A stretch of DNA of 24,056 nucleotides from a virus, in the IMG/VR virus record IMGVR_UViG_3300031576_000680, positions 1-24,056 of that record; one strand, 5' to 3'. The notes under the pieces are model-generated. The model had not been told where the DNA came from, made no database searches, and saw only the letters and a program-made list of their open reading frames with translations. The position numbers and the translations under genes were made by a program. Positions 1-8,008 of the stretch are shown here, piece by piece (position 1 is the stretch's first letter; each line of letters opens with the position of its first letter).

Positions 1-127
1 CTGTAACCTTTATTCTCCTGGCAGGCGCGCCGTTGATCGAGACTTTATCCCCTGTTCTATATTTTAGATGGACTGGAATTTTTGATGATCTCCACCCAAC
101 AAGACCAGCTGCGTTTGTTGGAAGGCT
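1..127. repeat. terminal direct repeat, left copy (circular closure)
   Basis: Bases 1-127 are identical to 23930-24056. An exact 127-bp end overlap is what a k-mer assembler leaves when it closes a circle, so the real unit is probably 23,929 bp. The tail-protein frame stays open across the join, which supports closure. A genuine 127-bp terminal redundancy is possible but less likely. Confidence 0.93.
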
Positions 128-868
128 GGCGGTTGAATGTAAAAACCCTAGATTGTGTATTTGATCCGTCGCGCTGCCGTTGCTTCTGATTGAACTGCTT
201 TCGTCCCTGGCAATCAGCTTTCTTGACTCCGATTGGGACGTGGTGGTAAATAGCAAGTCTGTAATTGAATAATCAGTTGCCCTTGCTTCGGTTGGCACAA
301 AGAAAAACATATTGTTGTTCGCTCCGTTCCATCCATCCTCTGTCGCGAACACCAAATATTTTTGTTGAAGGATTGTAAATAGCTTCTTACGCGGACTGAG
401 GATAATATTCTTTCCTGTTGGGTAGAACTGATAGAGCTTCCATGCTGCTGCACCCTCATAGGAAGGGACGATTGTATTTGCTGCAAGGTCAGTAAGCGCT
501 GTCTCGATGACTGTCTTATAGTCTGAGTTTGCTGCCACGCTGATGTAGTTATCTTCCAGTGGTTCTCCTTCCAGTGTGTAGAAATCTGCCTTTGCTTCTG
601 CTCTGATCGTTCTAAACCAGATGGTTGAGATAGTGGATGGTATGCCGCTTATAATCGCGCCCCGAACAATGCAAAAAAAGGCTGTGTCTTGTGCTAGCGG
701 GTCATATATTCTTATGGTGGCCCTGAGTGGCTCTAGTTTGTAGTAGTTTGTCTCGAACGTGACTGCTCCTGTGTCGTTTGGATCCCCATTGATCTTCACG
801 CGGATATACGGCTCATATACCCCTGTATCCATGACGGTTGTAAGCGCGGCAGGCAGTGTGCGCGGCAT
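1..868 (-). CDS. tail protein, N-terminal part (continues at 23929 across the circular join)
   Basis: The ATG at 868-866 opens a frame with no stop down to base 1. Because base 1 equals 23930, it continues in the same frame to a stop at 22590, giving about 735 residues (289 codons on this side). The protein begins MPRTLPAALTTVMDTGVYEP. The N-terminal half looks like a mixed beta/alpha virion domain with many aromatic residues. It is the longest late gene apart from the capsid gene and ends the structural operon, where tail fibre or host-recognition proteins usually sit. The connector-like gene stops 12 bases upstream. The Shine-Dalgarno is weak, so coupling to that gene is likely. Assignment as a tail fibre or minor tail protein comes from position and C-terminal character, not from a diagnostic motif. 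Confidence 0.75.
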   Translation of the reverse strand, partial: MPRTLPAALTTVMDTGVYEPYIRVKINGDPNDTGAVTFETNYYKLEPLRATIRIYDPLAQDTAFFCIVRGAIISGIPSTISTIWFRTIRAEAKADFYTLEGEPLEDNYISVAANSDYKTVIETALTDLAANTIVPSYEGAAAWKLYQFYPTGKNIILSPRKKLFTILQQKYLVFATEDGWNGANNNMFFFVPTEARATDYSITDLLFTTTSQSESRKLIARDESSSIRSNGSATDQIHNLGFLHSTASLPTNAAGLVGWRSSKIPVHLKYRTGDKVSINGAPARRIKVT

Positions 869-880
869 AATAGGCTTTGC

Positions 881-1543
881 CTAGAATCTACTATCCGTAT
901 CGAGCTGCCAGGCGGCGGTGACGTAGCCTTTCGGCTCGCCTTTGAGCGCGGCTCGGAAGGCGGTGAGGTAGGTATCGGCAATCCTTTGCAGCGTCGGCTC
1001 TACATCCTGATTGAGAACAATGGCTTCGCTTCTGTTTGCCAGCCTGCTCAGGCACGCATAGCCCGCCGCGCCGATGGCGAAGTTCTCGATCTCGGCGTCG
1101 GGGATGGTTGTGCCTGCGAAGGAATCCAGTCCGTCAATGCCGTTGACTTTGGAGTAGACTGCCATGAGGGGGGTGTTTGCGGGAATCTTGAGCGCGCTTG
1201 TAATGGGGGATGCGTTGGAGGTGGGCTTGGTGTTGATCACCTGCGGCGCGATCTGCCACTGCTCATCCTGGTAGTAAGCATTGAACTGGTAATAATAGGG
1301 CGGGTCGCTGTCCTTATATAAGTCGGTTACGTGGAAGGCTAGAAAACTGGTCGGCATGACCAATACCTGCTCGCCGTCTGCATTAAAGGAGTACGTGGCT
1401 TCGATGGGATGGTAGCGCGTGTATTCTGCGAGCGCATCTCTGACGGCTTGATCTACCTGGTTGTTGGAGAACTTCGTATTAGTGGCGTCGTCGAGGACTG
1501 CCAATATTTTGGTGCGGAGGGCGGCAATTGCAACGGTTCCCAT
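881..1543 (-). CDS. probable head-tail connector/adaptor protein
   Basis: This encodes 220 residues starting MGTVAIAALRTKILAVLDDA. I chose the ATG at 1543 because an AGGAG lies about 6 bases upstream; the longer frame has no such site. The N-terminus is an amphipathic helical repeat (LRTKILAVLDD, then NNQVDQAVRDALAEYTRY), as in gp6/gp4-type adaptors that bind under the portal. A beta-rich centre and a final helical segment follow. The gene lies after the capsid genes and directly before the tail protein, the usual place for a connector. With no tape measure or tube gene in the genome, this protein may form most of a short tail neck. The family assignment is inferred from order and helix pattern. 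Confidence 0.55.
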   Translation of the reverse strand: MGTVAIAALRTKILAVLDDATNTKFSNNQVDQAVRDALAEYTRYHPIEATYSFNADGEQVLVMPTSFLAFHVTDLYKDSDPPYYYQFNAYYQDEQWQIAPQVINTKPTSNASPITSALKIPANTPLMAVYSKVNGIDGLDSFAGTTIPDAEIENFAIGAAGYACLSRLANRSEAIVLNQDVEPTLQRIADTYLTAFRAALKGEPKGYVTAAWQLDTDSRF

Positions 1544-1565
1544 TTTTGCTCCTGGAGGGCTTATT

Positions 1566-1600
1566 CTGGCTCGACCCTGAGCCAAGTAGGGTCGAGCCAG
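1566..1600. other. 13-bp perfect stem-loop between late genes
   Basis: CTGGCTCGACCCT (1566-1578) is the exact reverse complement of 1588-1600, with a 9-base loop. It lies between the holin-like and connector-like genes. On the + strand it is followed by TTTTG, so it could weakly terminate antisense transcription. On the minus mRNA it has no U-tract and would more plausibly be an intercistronic stability or processing element. Confidence 0.6.
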
Positions 1601-1643
1601 TTTTGTTGACTGTAGGGGCTGTTATTTGCGGTAACAGACGTGT

Positions 1644-1829
1644 CTACATCAGGTTTCGGGACTTCAATTCTGGCACGATGCCGAGCAAGCCTAAAACGAA
1701 TACGATTGCTTGCAAGATTGTATCTTCCCCAAAGGGGAAGGACGGCGCGTAGTTGGCGGCGATAAATGCCAGTAGTCCGGCAACCAGTGTCCAGAAGCGG
1801 AGGCTTTTATGGATGGGCGGAATGTTCAT
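1644..1829 (-). CDS. holin-like small membrane protein
   Basis: This encodes 61 residues with two predicted membrane segments, about residues 11-28 (FWTLVAGLLAFIAANYA) and 38-52 (LQAIVFVLGLLGIVP). They are joined by a short PSFPFGED turn, with charged residues at both ends. Size and topology fit a class II holin or a small virion-associated membrane protein. The start at 1829 lies 3 bases past the preceding stop, so it is probably coupled. No endolysin is recognised nearby, so the lysis role is inferred from topology only. Confidence 0.6.
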   Translation of the reverse strand: MNIPPIHKSLRFWTLVAGLLAFIAANYAPSFPFGEDTILQAIVFVLGLLGIVPELKSRNLM

Positions 1830-1832
1830 GTC

Positions 1833-2342
1833 TTATACCCGCAGTGTGTAGTTGGCGCGCGCACCGAAAAATGTGAGAAGTGAGGTGGCGGCGGCGTCGT
1901 AGGTCAACTGCACTAGCATGATCTGATCGTCGTCCAGCCAGGGCGGTGTGGTAATTGTGAGAGTCATTTTGTGCTGTTCGAGAGTGAGACGCGCGGCGGC
2001 GGTGTTGTGACCTGTGTCGTAGGTGAAGGTCTGTGCGGCTGGAGCGCCAAACGCGGCGGTGTCGGCTGGCAGTGTAGCCAGGTGTACAAGCGCGCTGACT
2101 GCGTCCATGGCTGCGGTGAGAACTTCCCACCAGACATCGACGCTGACGAGCTTCGCGCCTTGCAGGGCGACGCTGTTGGATGGGATCATGATCGGAATGG
2201 TGACGATCGCGGTTTGATCGGCTGCGGCTTTGGATTTGACGATGGTGTTGGCGACCGCGCCTGCGGCGTCGGTCCATGTGCCGGTAACGAAGTGGCACAG
2301 GTTGGGCGGGATGAACTGCGAGACGTGCGAATTGTGTATCAT
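1833..2342 (-). CDS. putative head decoration or minor virion protein
   Basis: This encodes 169 residues, MIHNSHVSQFIPPNLCHFVT onward. It is strongly beta-biased (VTIPIMIPSN, LVSVDVWWEV, MTLTITTPPW) and has no membrane segment or catalytic motif. The ATG at 2342 overlaps the preceding stop (2341-2339) and has GAAAGG about 10 bases upstream. Two genes after the major capsid protein is a common place for decoration or trimer-stabilising proteins with beta-sandwich folds. I recognise no named family, so the role is positional inference. Confidence 0.6.
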   Translation of the reverse strand: MIHNSHVSQFIPPNLCHFVTGTWTDAAGAVANTIVKSKAAADQTAIVTIPIMIPSNSVALQGAKLVSVDVWWEVLTAAMDAVSALVHLATLPADTAAFGAPAAQTFTYDTGHNTAAARLTLEQHKMTLTITTPPWLDDDQIMLVQLTYDAAATSLLTFFGARANYTLRV

Positions 2343-2596
2343 CTTGATTGACCTTTCTTTTTGTAGGTGGATTGGCTGGCTGTCTTTGCGCGCAAGATCT
2401 CGTCGCGCATGGCGTCCTCTTTGGCTTTGGCTTTGATGGCGGCGATGATCTCATCTTCTGTGAGTTTTTCTTTGGAGCCTGACTCCAAAATGATCGTGAT
2501 GGTTCCATCATCGCTGCGGTAGGCTTTGAGGAGGCTGGTTTTTCGACTGGCGGCGTATGCCGCCGCCAGTTCGAGATAGTTGTCGCTTGTCATCAT
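2339..2596 (-). CDS. small head-region protein, unknown
   Basis: This encodes 85 residues starting MMTSDNYLELAAAYAASRKT; the two adjacent ATGs at 2596 and 2593 are both usable. The centre (DDGTITIILESGSKEK) is a beta-hairpin. It is followed by a long charged helix (LTEDEIIAAIKAKAKEDAMR) and a basic tail. It starts 9 bases after the capsid stop and overlaps the next start, so it is tightly co-translated with head genes. It could be a small head-completion or scaffold-like protein; nothing in the sequence decides this. Confidence 0.6.
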   Translation of the reverse strand: MMTSDNYLELAAAYAASRKTSLLKAYRSDDGTITIILESGSKEKLTEDEIIAAIKAKAKEDAMRDEILRAKTASQSTYKKKGQSR

Positions 2597-2604
2597 CTCA
2601 CCGC

Positions 2605-4116
2605 CTACACGTTGGATTTGTGCAATCCGCGGAAGTCCTGAACGAGGATGGCATTGAACATGCGCACCTTGATGCGATGCTCGTCGTTCATGAACACTGC
2701 CGCGTCGGTCTCGCGCCCGGCAATGTAGATCTCGGGCTTGATTCCAAATCTCTCGCCGACGACGATACAGGGCGCAATCTTCGGATCGCAAACTGCCGCC
2801 CAATCGTTGGTGTCCGTCCATTCGGGGACGACCAGCGGCACGACCTCTCCTTTGAGCAGGTTTTCGCTGTGGACATTGGCGGTCACATCCCAATTGGTGA
2901 GGAAGGTTTCGCGGGCGGTCTTGCGGAGGGCGCGCGGCACGAGCACGTACCTCGGCTCGACTGCCATTTTTGGACCCGTGCCATAGTAGGTGGCGGCTTG
3001 TCTGATCAGCATGGGTTGGTCGTAGACCGCTTTCCCGACGATGTCCCATTGTGCGGCGCTGAGTGCGGTGGTTAACAGGTTGGCGTGTCCGCCCAGGGTG
3101 GTTACGGCGGTTGCGTTGAATAATGCGCCGTTGTCTGCCATGGTGGGACCTGCGCCGCTGGATTGGGTGAAGATGTCTGCGACTCGGCTGGAGAGGGTGC
3201 GCAGGGAGGCGTTTGCCAGTTCACGCGGGTATATCTTAAGCTTGGCGGTCTCGTCGCGGTCGATCAGTTCCAGCGTGAGGGGGACGTATCCGCCCTTCTT
3301 CACGAAGGAGGCGACTTCAGGGCTGTCGCCGACTGCCAGTTCGGTGTACTCCGCCTGTTCTTCCACGGTGGGCAGTAAGCCGACTGTGCCGACCAGAATA
3401 CCCGTGATCTGGTTCAGGCTGTTGAAGTGCTGGATGTCTACGATGGACTCCCACCAGTTGTAGCCTTCACGCCCGAGCGCGTCCCACTGCATGACGACGG
3501 CTTTGTTGAGGGCGTTCTTGACCAGACCTGTAAAGTCGGCGGTGGTGGCAAGCTGCATCCGCTCGCCGTAGTATCCGCCGTGAAAGTCATAGTCGCTGGT
3601 GAGGGTGAGGTATAGCTCACGAATGCCTGAAAGGCGGGCGGGGTTGGCGTTCTTGTAGGCTTCATCACGAGGCACGCCAAACATATCATCAACAGCGGCT
3701 TTCAGTTGATCCTCGCTGGTCTGCATCCCGCCGAAGCGGGGGGGTCCAGAGATGATGTTTCCCGCGTTGACTTCGGCAAGTTCAGTTTTGGCGTCACTGA
3801 TCGCTTCGGTCAATTCCCGCGCGATGAATGCCCGTCCGCTGAACTGCTTGCGGATGCGCTTTTGAACGATTTCGGGCAGTTTGGAAGATGCGAGTCCGCT
3901 GGCCAACAGGAATTCGCATTGCGCCACGAGAACCGCGTTACTCTCGGCTAACTGGCTTTCGAGCGCGGTCATTCGTTCGGTCTCACCCAGCAGCTGCGCG
4001 GCTGCCTGGCGGTTGGCTTCGATGGCGTTCTCGACGCCTTCGGCAACTTCGACGATCTCAATTTCTTCGAGCTCGCCATCGGCCCCTTCGATCTGGACTT
4101 TCTTTTTCTTACGCAT
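2605..4116 (-). CDS. nested in-frame product: scaffold plus major capsid protein
   Basis: Within the 750-codon fusion, ATG 4116-4114 (codon 248) is preceded by AAGGAGGTCC at 4130-4121, with 7 bases between AGGAGG and the ATG. This is the best Shine-Dalgarno I found in the genome. Translation from here gives 503 residues starting MRKKKKVQIEGADGELEEIE, lacking the protease. Capsid protein is needed in hundreds of copies and protease in few, so an internal start would set the ratio, much as lambda C/Nu3 nests scaffold inside protease. The signal is seen directly; its use is inferred. Confidence 0.7.
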   Translation of the reverse strand: MRKKKKVQIEGADGELEEIEIVEVAEGVENAIEANRQAAAQLLGETERMTALESQLAESNAVLVAQCEFLLASGLASSKLPEIVQKRIRKQFSGRAFIARELTEAISDAKTELAEVNAGNIISGPPRFGGMQTSEDQLKAAVDDMFGVPRDEAYKNANPARLSGIRELYLTLTSDYDFHGGYYGERMQLATTADFTGLVKNALNKAVVMQWDALGREGYNWWESIVDIQHFNSLNQITGILVGTVGLLPTVEEQAEYTELAVGDSPEVASFVKKGGYVPLTLELIDRDETAKLKIYPRELANASLRTLSSRVADIFTQSSGAGPTMADNGALFNATAVTTLGGHANLLTTALSAAQWDIVGKAVYDQPMLIRQAATYYGTGPKMAVEPRYVLVPRALRKTARETFLTNWDVTANVHSENLLKGEVVPLVVPEWTDTNDWAAVCDPKIAPCIVVGERFGIKPEIYIAGRETDAAVFMNDEHRIKVRMFNAILVQDFRGLHKSNV

Positions 4117-4857
4117 GATAGGACCTCCTTTGGTCTTGTGTATCCCGCTCGTTTGAGCGCGACGGGCAACGGCGGGCTCTACAAAACTGGGCGGGCGTTC
4201 GATCCCGCCCGCAGTTTTGTAGACGCCGGTTACTTCTCGCAAATGCGGTGCTTGTTCCGCTAACTTGAATTGGGTCAGTTCTTCCAGCAGTCCGGTTCCT
4301 TCGACGGCGGGCGCATTGACCGCGCTCGTCTCTTTCCCCTCTGGGACCATCATGATGATCTCACACAGCTTCTCTGTCTGGCTTTCTCCAATCTTGTATT
4401 TGTGTCCGGGCCAGTGTGAACAGGTGAGCCAATCCTGCTCGCATATCGAGCACATCATCCAGTCGGCATTCCAGCCGATGGAGAAGCGGTCTATTTGTCC
4501 TTCGACGTAGGCAAGCATTCCGGCGCGCGTGGTGAGGCGGACGGTCTGCAAGAAGTCTTTGCCTTCGAGCGTGGAGGCGGCGATGGTTCCATCGCGCGCG
4601 CTGATGTCGTCCTGGTCGTGGTTGCGGAGGAAGGGTTGTCCTTTGAAGGAGGCGGCGAAGCCTGGCAGGTCTTCATCCCGGAAGCGGACAAAGTTGCGGT
4701 TCGGCTTTGTAGATTGCCGGAAGGTGCGCGCTTCGAACTCGATGAATTCGAGTTCGCCGCTTTCGATCTGCGGGAGGATGGCTGCCCGCTCGGGCAAGTC
4801 AGTCTGTGAGATGATGGGGATGCTGTAGAGTTGGGTTGGGATGGTTTTGGTTTTCAT
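2605..4857 (-). CDS. fused prohead serine protease - scaffold - major capsid protein
   Basis: This encodes 750 residues. The ATG at 4857 has AGGAG 8 bases upstream, so the first 60 codons of the longer open frame are excluded. Residues 1-200 resemble the S78 (HK97/Mu-type) prohead protease: LRNHDQ contributes His80 and DRFSIGW contributes Ser126, the expected His/Ser pair. A Cys/His cluster follows (C136, C139, C146, H148). Residues 248-330 are acidic and coiled-coil-like, fitting a scaffold or delta domain. Residues about 380-750 resemble the Mu gpT-type major head subunit (GIRELYLTLTSDYDFHGGYY, DALGREGYNWWESI). Portal and terminase genes lie upstream. There is no stop between protease and capsid, but a perfect internal Shine-Dalgarno and ATG at codon 248 suggest a second product. 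Confidence 0.85.
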   Translation of the reverse strand: MKTKTIPTQLYSIPIISQTDLPERAAILPQIESGELEFIEFEARTFRQSTKPNRNFVRFRDEDLPGFAASFKGQPFLRNHDQDDISARDGTIAASTLEGKDFLQTVRLTTRAGMLAYVEGQIDRFSIGWNADWMMCSICEQDWLTCSHWPGHKYKIGESQTEKLCEIIMMVPEGKETSAVNAPAVEGTGLLEELTQFKLAEQAPHLREVTGVYKTAGGIERPPSFVEPAVARRAQTSGIHKTKGGPIMRKKKKVQIEGADGELEEIEIVEVAEGVENAIEANRQAAAQLLGETERMTALESQLAESNAVLVAQCEFLLASGLASSKLPEIVQKRIRKQFSGRAFIARELTEAISDAKTELAEVNAGNIISGPPRFGGMQTSEDQLKAAVDDMFGVPRDEAYKNANPARLSGIRELYLTLTSDYDFHGGYYGERMQLATTADFTGLVKNALNKAVVMQWDALGREGYNWWESIVDIQHFNSLNQITGILVGTVGLLPTVEEQAEYTELAVGDSPEVASFVKKGGYVPLTLELIDRDETAKLKIYPRELANASLRTLSSRVADIFTQSSGAGPTMADNGALFNATAVTTLGGHANLLTTALSAAQWDIVGKAVYDQPMLIRQAATYYGTGPKMAVEPRYVLVPRALRKTARETFLTNWDVTANVHSENLLKGEVVPLVVPEWTDTNDWAAVCDPKIAPCIVVGERFGIKPEIYIAGRETDAAVFMNDEHRIKVRMFNAILVQDFRGLHKSNV
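4117..4130 (-). promoter_or_regulatory. internal consensus ribosome binding site
   Basis: AAGGAGGTCC sits inside the protease-capsid frame just before ATG 4116. In the fused protein these bases encode the KGGP linker, so the site is both coding sequence and ribosome binding site. Confidence 0.75.
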
Positions 4858-4892
4858 CGGGTTTGCTCCTAAGAAGGCGGCTGGTCTACAAA

Positions 4893-5144
4893 TTATTCCT
4901 GTGCCTTGCACGGTTGGCTGAATGTCAACATCGTGGTGGCGAATTTGGGGGTGGCGACTGCCACGCGTGCGAAGGATGTGCCTGGGTTTGTGACCTGTAA
5001 ATAAATTGGCTTCTCCGGCTTGTGACAGGATGCCCATTCCACGTAATAGCCCGGGCCGTAGTGTGGCTGTGCGCTGCTCTTGATGTAACGAAAGAGTTCA
5101 TTACGGAGATAGACCAGCCGGCGGGTTCCACTTGGCGCGCTCAT
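4893..5144 (-). CDS. small protein between portal and protease-capsid, unknown
   Basis: This encodes 83 residues starting MSAPSGTRRLVYLRNELFRY. The ATG at 5144 overlaps the portal stop as ATGA (5144-5141), indicating translational coupling. The first half is basic and aromatic (RYIKSSAQPHYGPGYYVEWA). The second half looks like beta-strands (PIYLQVTNPG, ARVAVATPK). There are no membrane segments. The position between portal and protease is often occupied by a small connector or head-assembly factor. The family is not recognised. Confidence 0.55.
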   Translation of the reverse strand: MSAPSGTRRLVYLRNELFRYIKSSAQPHYGPGYYVEWASCHKPEKPIYLQVTNPGTSFARVAVATPKFATTMLTFSQPCKAQE

Positions 5145-6520
5145 TGGCCGCCCGCTTTCTCGTCCGGTTCGCCTGGGTCGGGTTCGGATGGGTTATCAGG
5201 CTGCGTGCCTGGTGTTCCCGGTTGTTGAACTAACGGCTTTCGCAAGCCGTTGATTTCCTTCGTATTGTCGAAGGTCTCTCCGCCCATGCGGAAGATGATC
5301 CGCATCAGTTCCTTTTCGTCGATCAACTTTCGGTCGTACATATCCATCGCTACGGGCCATGTGCGATTCATGGCGAGCGCAAGCGAGGCGTTGTCTTTCT
5401 CTGTGATGTCCGGCGATTTGATCGTTATCTCTGCATCTGGTTTGACTCGGTTGTCGGTTCGCTTGCGAACGGTAATGGCGATTTTTGCCAGTTTCGTAAG
5501 CGCGCGCTTGTAGGCTGTTTGGATCTGCGCAAGATTGCGGAAAGTGGGCGTGCCTGCGGCCTCCGCGGTTGTGCGCGTTGCGCTCTCTGGTTCTGCGAGA
5601 TAATGCAGAGGCAAGCCCATGCTGATCATTTTCTTCAATGCCAGCCCGTCCATGTTGGCATCGAAGGAATCGAGCTGAGGAGAGATGACGCCTATGTCCT
5701 CATCGGCGTCAAGCAGCAGGTGTGAGCCTGACGGCGGCGGCTTGGCGTTGAGTTCCGCCGCGCGTTTCTTTTTCTCGTCCTCGCTTTTCCATGCCTTTTT
5801 CCAGACATAAAGAAACGCATTGCGGAAGCGGTTGAGCCGCGCCCGATCTTCGAGCCATGCGCTAAAGCGTCCGATCCATGGGAGTTGTGTGGCAAGGTCT
5901 GGCTCGCCCCAACAGGTGCCTACCGGACGGTTGACGGCGATGTGCACCATGAAGTAGGTTTGATCTGGATCGTTCGGGTTGTAGGCGACCCAGGGCGGCG
6001 CATTGAGATCATGGGGGATGTAAAAGGTTTCCTGCTCTACATCGTTCTCGGCGTGTTGAATTTCCTTGATGAGGTCGGCGGGCACCGCCCGCACGTAGCT
6101 CATGCCGGTCTCGTCCGCTGAAAAAAGGAAGAATAGATTTCCCGCGCGGCTCTGTTCGTCGAGCCAGCGGGTGAGATTGCCGTCCAAGTCGTTGAGGTCG
6201 TGGTTCCACCATTCCTGTAGGAATTTGTTTGTGGCTTTGTGGTCGGCTTCGATGGAGAGTCCTTCGCCGATGACGAAGGCGTTGGTGATCCTCACCAGCC
6301 AGCGCGCGATAGGGTTTACTCTCCAGGCGCGCAGGCACTCGGCGAAGATGGTTTGCCGGTCATAGTCGTAGCGGTCGCGCGTCCACGCGGACATATTGTT
6401 ATTGCCATAGAAGGTGTTGTCGTTCTCGGCGACGGCGAGCCGCTGTCTTACCTGCGCCTCAACCATGGTGGCTATCAGTTTTTGTTTGGACTTTTTTTGT
6501 TTGGACTTTGGTAATTTCAC
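5141..6520 (-). CDS. portal protein
   Basis: This encodes 459 residues starting MKLPKSKQKKSKQKLIATMV. A basic N-terminus is followed by the typical portal region: NPIARWLVRITNAFVIGEGL (about 69-88), a WWNHDLND segment, then SRAGNLFFLF where portals carry the conserved strand-helix element. The distal part contains MISMGLPLHYLAEPESATRT, matching the stem region of gp29/HK97-type portals. The C-terminus is acidic and proline-rich. It forms the dodecameric ring for DNA packaging. The start is 1 base after the large-terminase stop. Order small terminase, large terminase, portal, protease/capsid is canonical. Confidence 0.88.
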   Translation of the reverse strand: MKLPKSKQKKSKQKLIATMVEAQVRQRLAVAENDNTFYGNNNMSAWTRDRYDYDRQTIFAECLRAWRVNPIARWLVRITNAFVIGEGLSIEADHKATNKFLQEWWNHDLNDLDGNLTRWLDEQSRAGNLFFLFSADETGMSYVRAVPADLIKEIQHAENDVEQETFYIPHDLNAPPWVAYNPNDPDQTYFMVHIAVNRPVGTCWGEPDLATQLPWIGRFSAWLEDRARLNRFRNAFLYVWKKAWKSEDEKKKRAAELNAKPPPSGSHLLLDADEDIGVISPQLDSFDANMDGLALKKMISMGLPLHYLAEPESATRTTAEAAGTPTFRNLAQIQTAYKRALTKLAKIAITVRKRTDNRVKPDAEITIKSPDITEKDNASLALAMNRTWPVAMDMYDRKLIDEKELMRIIFRMGGETFDNTKEINGLRKPLVQQPGTPGTQPDNPSEPDPGEPDEKAGGQ

Positions 6521-8008
6521 CTAAAAACTCCTGGACATTTCGATGAGTGGGTCTTGGGCTTCGACGATCTCGGCGCTGGTGCGCGCGTGCCACCTGAGTT
6601 TGTCGAGTTCCGCCGTCAATGCGTCGGCGGTGATCGTGTCATCGTGAATGAGCAGACCGTTTGAGTCTCTCGTTCCATCGGGCACGCCCCAGCGCATGGT
6701 CTTATTGGGACCGATCAACACTTCGGATTGGCAATGCGCGTATTGAAGTCTTGACTCATCGGTCTGGACGCAAACCCTGAAGCGTCCCGATTCGATGATG
6801 GCAAGGAAGCCGTAGCCGAGTTCGGATTTCGATTGAGCCGTGAACTTGAAGCCGATGGTGCGTGTGGGATATTTTTTGATCATCATTGCCCACAATCCCT
6901 CCCCCACTCCGGTTGCGTCCATGATGATGTACAGCGGATTCCAGATATCGATGAGCGCCGAGAGCGCGCCGAAGATGTTGACGTGGTTCTCTCCGTGCCA
7001 TTCGACGGACTTGACGGCGCGGTAGATTGGGGCTTGCAGGATTTCGAGTGAGGATAGGTCAATGTCCATGATGCGGAGCGTTGTCTTGTCCCTGCCTGGA
7101 TTTCGCATGCCTTCGAGTTCCAGCATGGCTTCATCCATGCCCGCCACGTCTATGCAAAAGGCATAGACGCGCCCCGCAAGCGGGGCGTCCTGGGCGGACT
7201 GGTCGCCCTGCATCAATGCCATCCTGCGCGCATTGAACATTCCTGCGATGGCGTCTATGCGTTCGCAGAAATACTGCGTTTTGACGAGCGGGTGCTGGCG
7301 TCCGCGTTTGTGCACGACTTCATCCACGAATGTGCCGTAGGGTTTGTTGACCTTACGCACGTCATCGCTTGTGTATTTGAACACGCGCCGTTTGCCGTCT
7401 TTTTTTTCAAGTTCGAGCGCGGCGTCTTCTTCGCGTGCCAGCAGTGTGCCGCTGGTCCATTCCGTGCCGACGATGAGGCGCGTTGCGTTCGTGGAGGCGG
7501 CCATCGGCTCGAAGTCTTTATCGTACTTGGCGGGCGTGATGTCCTGCGCTTCGTTGATGATGAGCAGTAGTGATGCGGTTGCGCCGACGACTTTGGCTTC
7601 CTTGTCGCCGGATAAGAGGGATGTGGTCGCCATGCCGATCATGCGCATGTAGTCGCTGCGCTTCTTCCAGAAGGCGCGGGTCAGGAGGTTGGCTTTGAGT
7701 CTGTTTTCCAGCCGCATGATGAAATTCAATGTCTGCGGTTTATAGGTTGGGTTCGCAATGACGATGCCTACTTCACGATGCGAGAATAAGTGCATGAGGT
7801 AGGAAATGAGATTTGCAAGCAGTTCATCTTTTCCTGCCTGCCGCGAAATGACGAGAACAATGGTGAGTCCCAGTTTATGGAGGATGGAATCCAGGATCGC
7901 CCTGGCTGGTTCCAATTGGTAGAAGTACATGCGGATCGCCCCCGCCCGTTCTGTGAAGCGGTCGAATGTTTTAGAGATGGTCTTGATAGTTTGAACGAGT
8001 GTTGACAT
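6521..8008 (-). CDS. terL: terminase large subunit (packaging ATPase/nuclease)
   Basis: This encodes 495 residues. It powers DNA translocation and cuts concatemers at the portal. The Walker A-like loop is SRQAGKD (about 55-61), a variant without the usual GKT/S. Walker B is LLIINEAQD (about 148-156), with Asn where Asp is common before the catalytic Glu. The RNase H-like nuclease acids fit FCIDVAG (D287), IIMDATGVGEGL (D364) and HDDTITADAL (D456/D457, D462). The length is normal. The ATG overlaps the small-subunit stop as TAATG. The unusual Walker A is shared by some terminases, so I do not read it as inactivation. Confidence 0.92.
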   Translation of the reverse strand: MSTLVQTIKTISKTFDRFTERAGAIRMYFYQLEPARAILDSILHKLGLTIVLVISRQAGKDELLANLISYLMHLFSHREVGIVIANPTYKPQTLNFIMRLENRLKANLLTRAFWKKRSDYMRMIGMATTSLLSGDKEAKVVGATASLLLIINEAQDITPAKYDKDFEPMAASTNATRLIVGTEWTSGTLLAREEDAALELEKKDGKRRVFKYTSDDVRKVNKPYGTFVDEVVHKRGRQHPLVKTQYFCERIDAIAGMFNARRMALMQGDQSAQDAPLAGRVYAFCIDVAGMDEAMLELEGMRNPGRDKTTLRIMDIDLSSLEILQAPIYRAVKSVEWHGENHVNIFGALSALIDIWNPLYIIMDATGVGEGLWAMMIKKYPTRTIGFKFTAQSKSELGYGFLAIIESGRFRVCVQTDESRLQYAHCQSEVLIGPNKTMRWGVPDGTRDSNGLLIHDDTITADALTAELDKLRWHARTSAEIVEAQDPLIEMSRSF

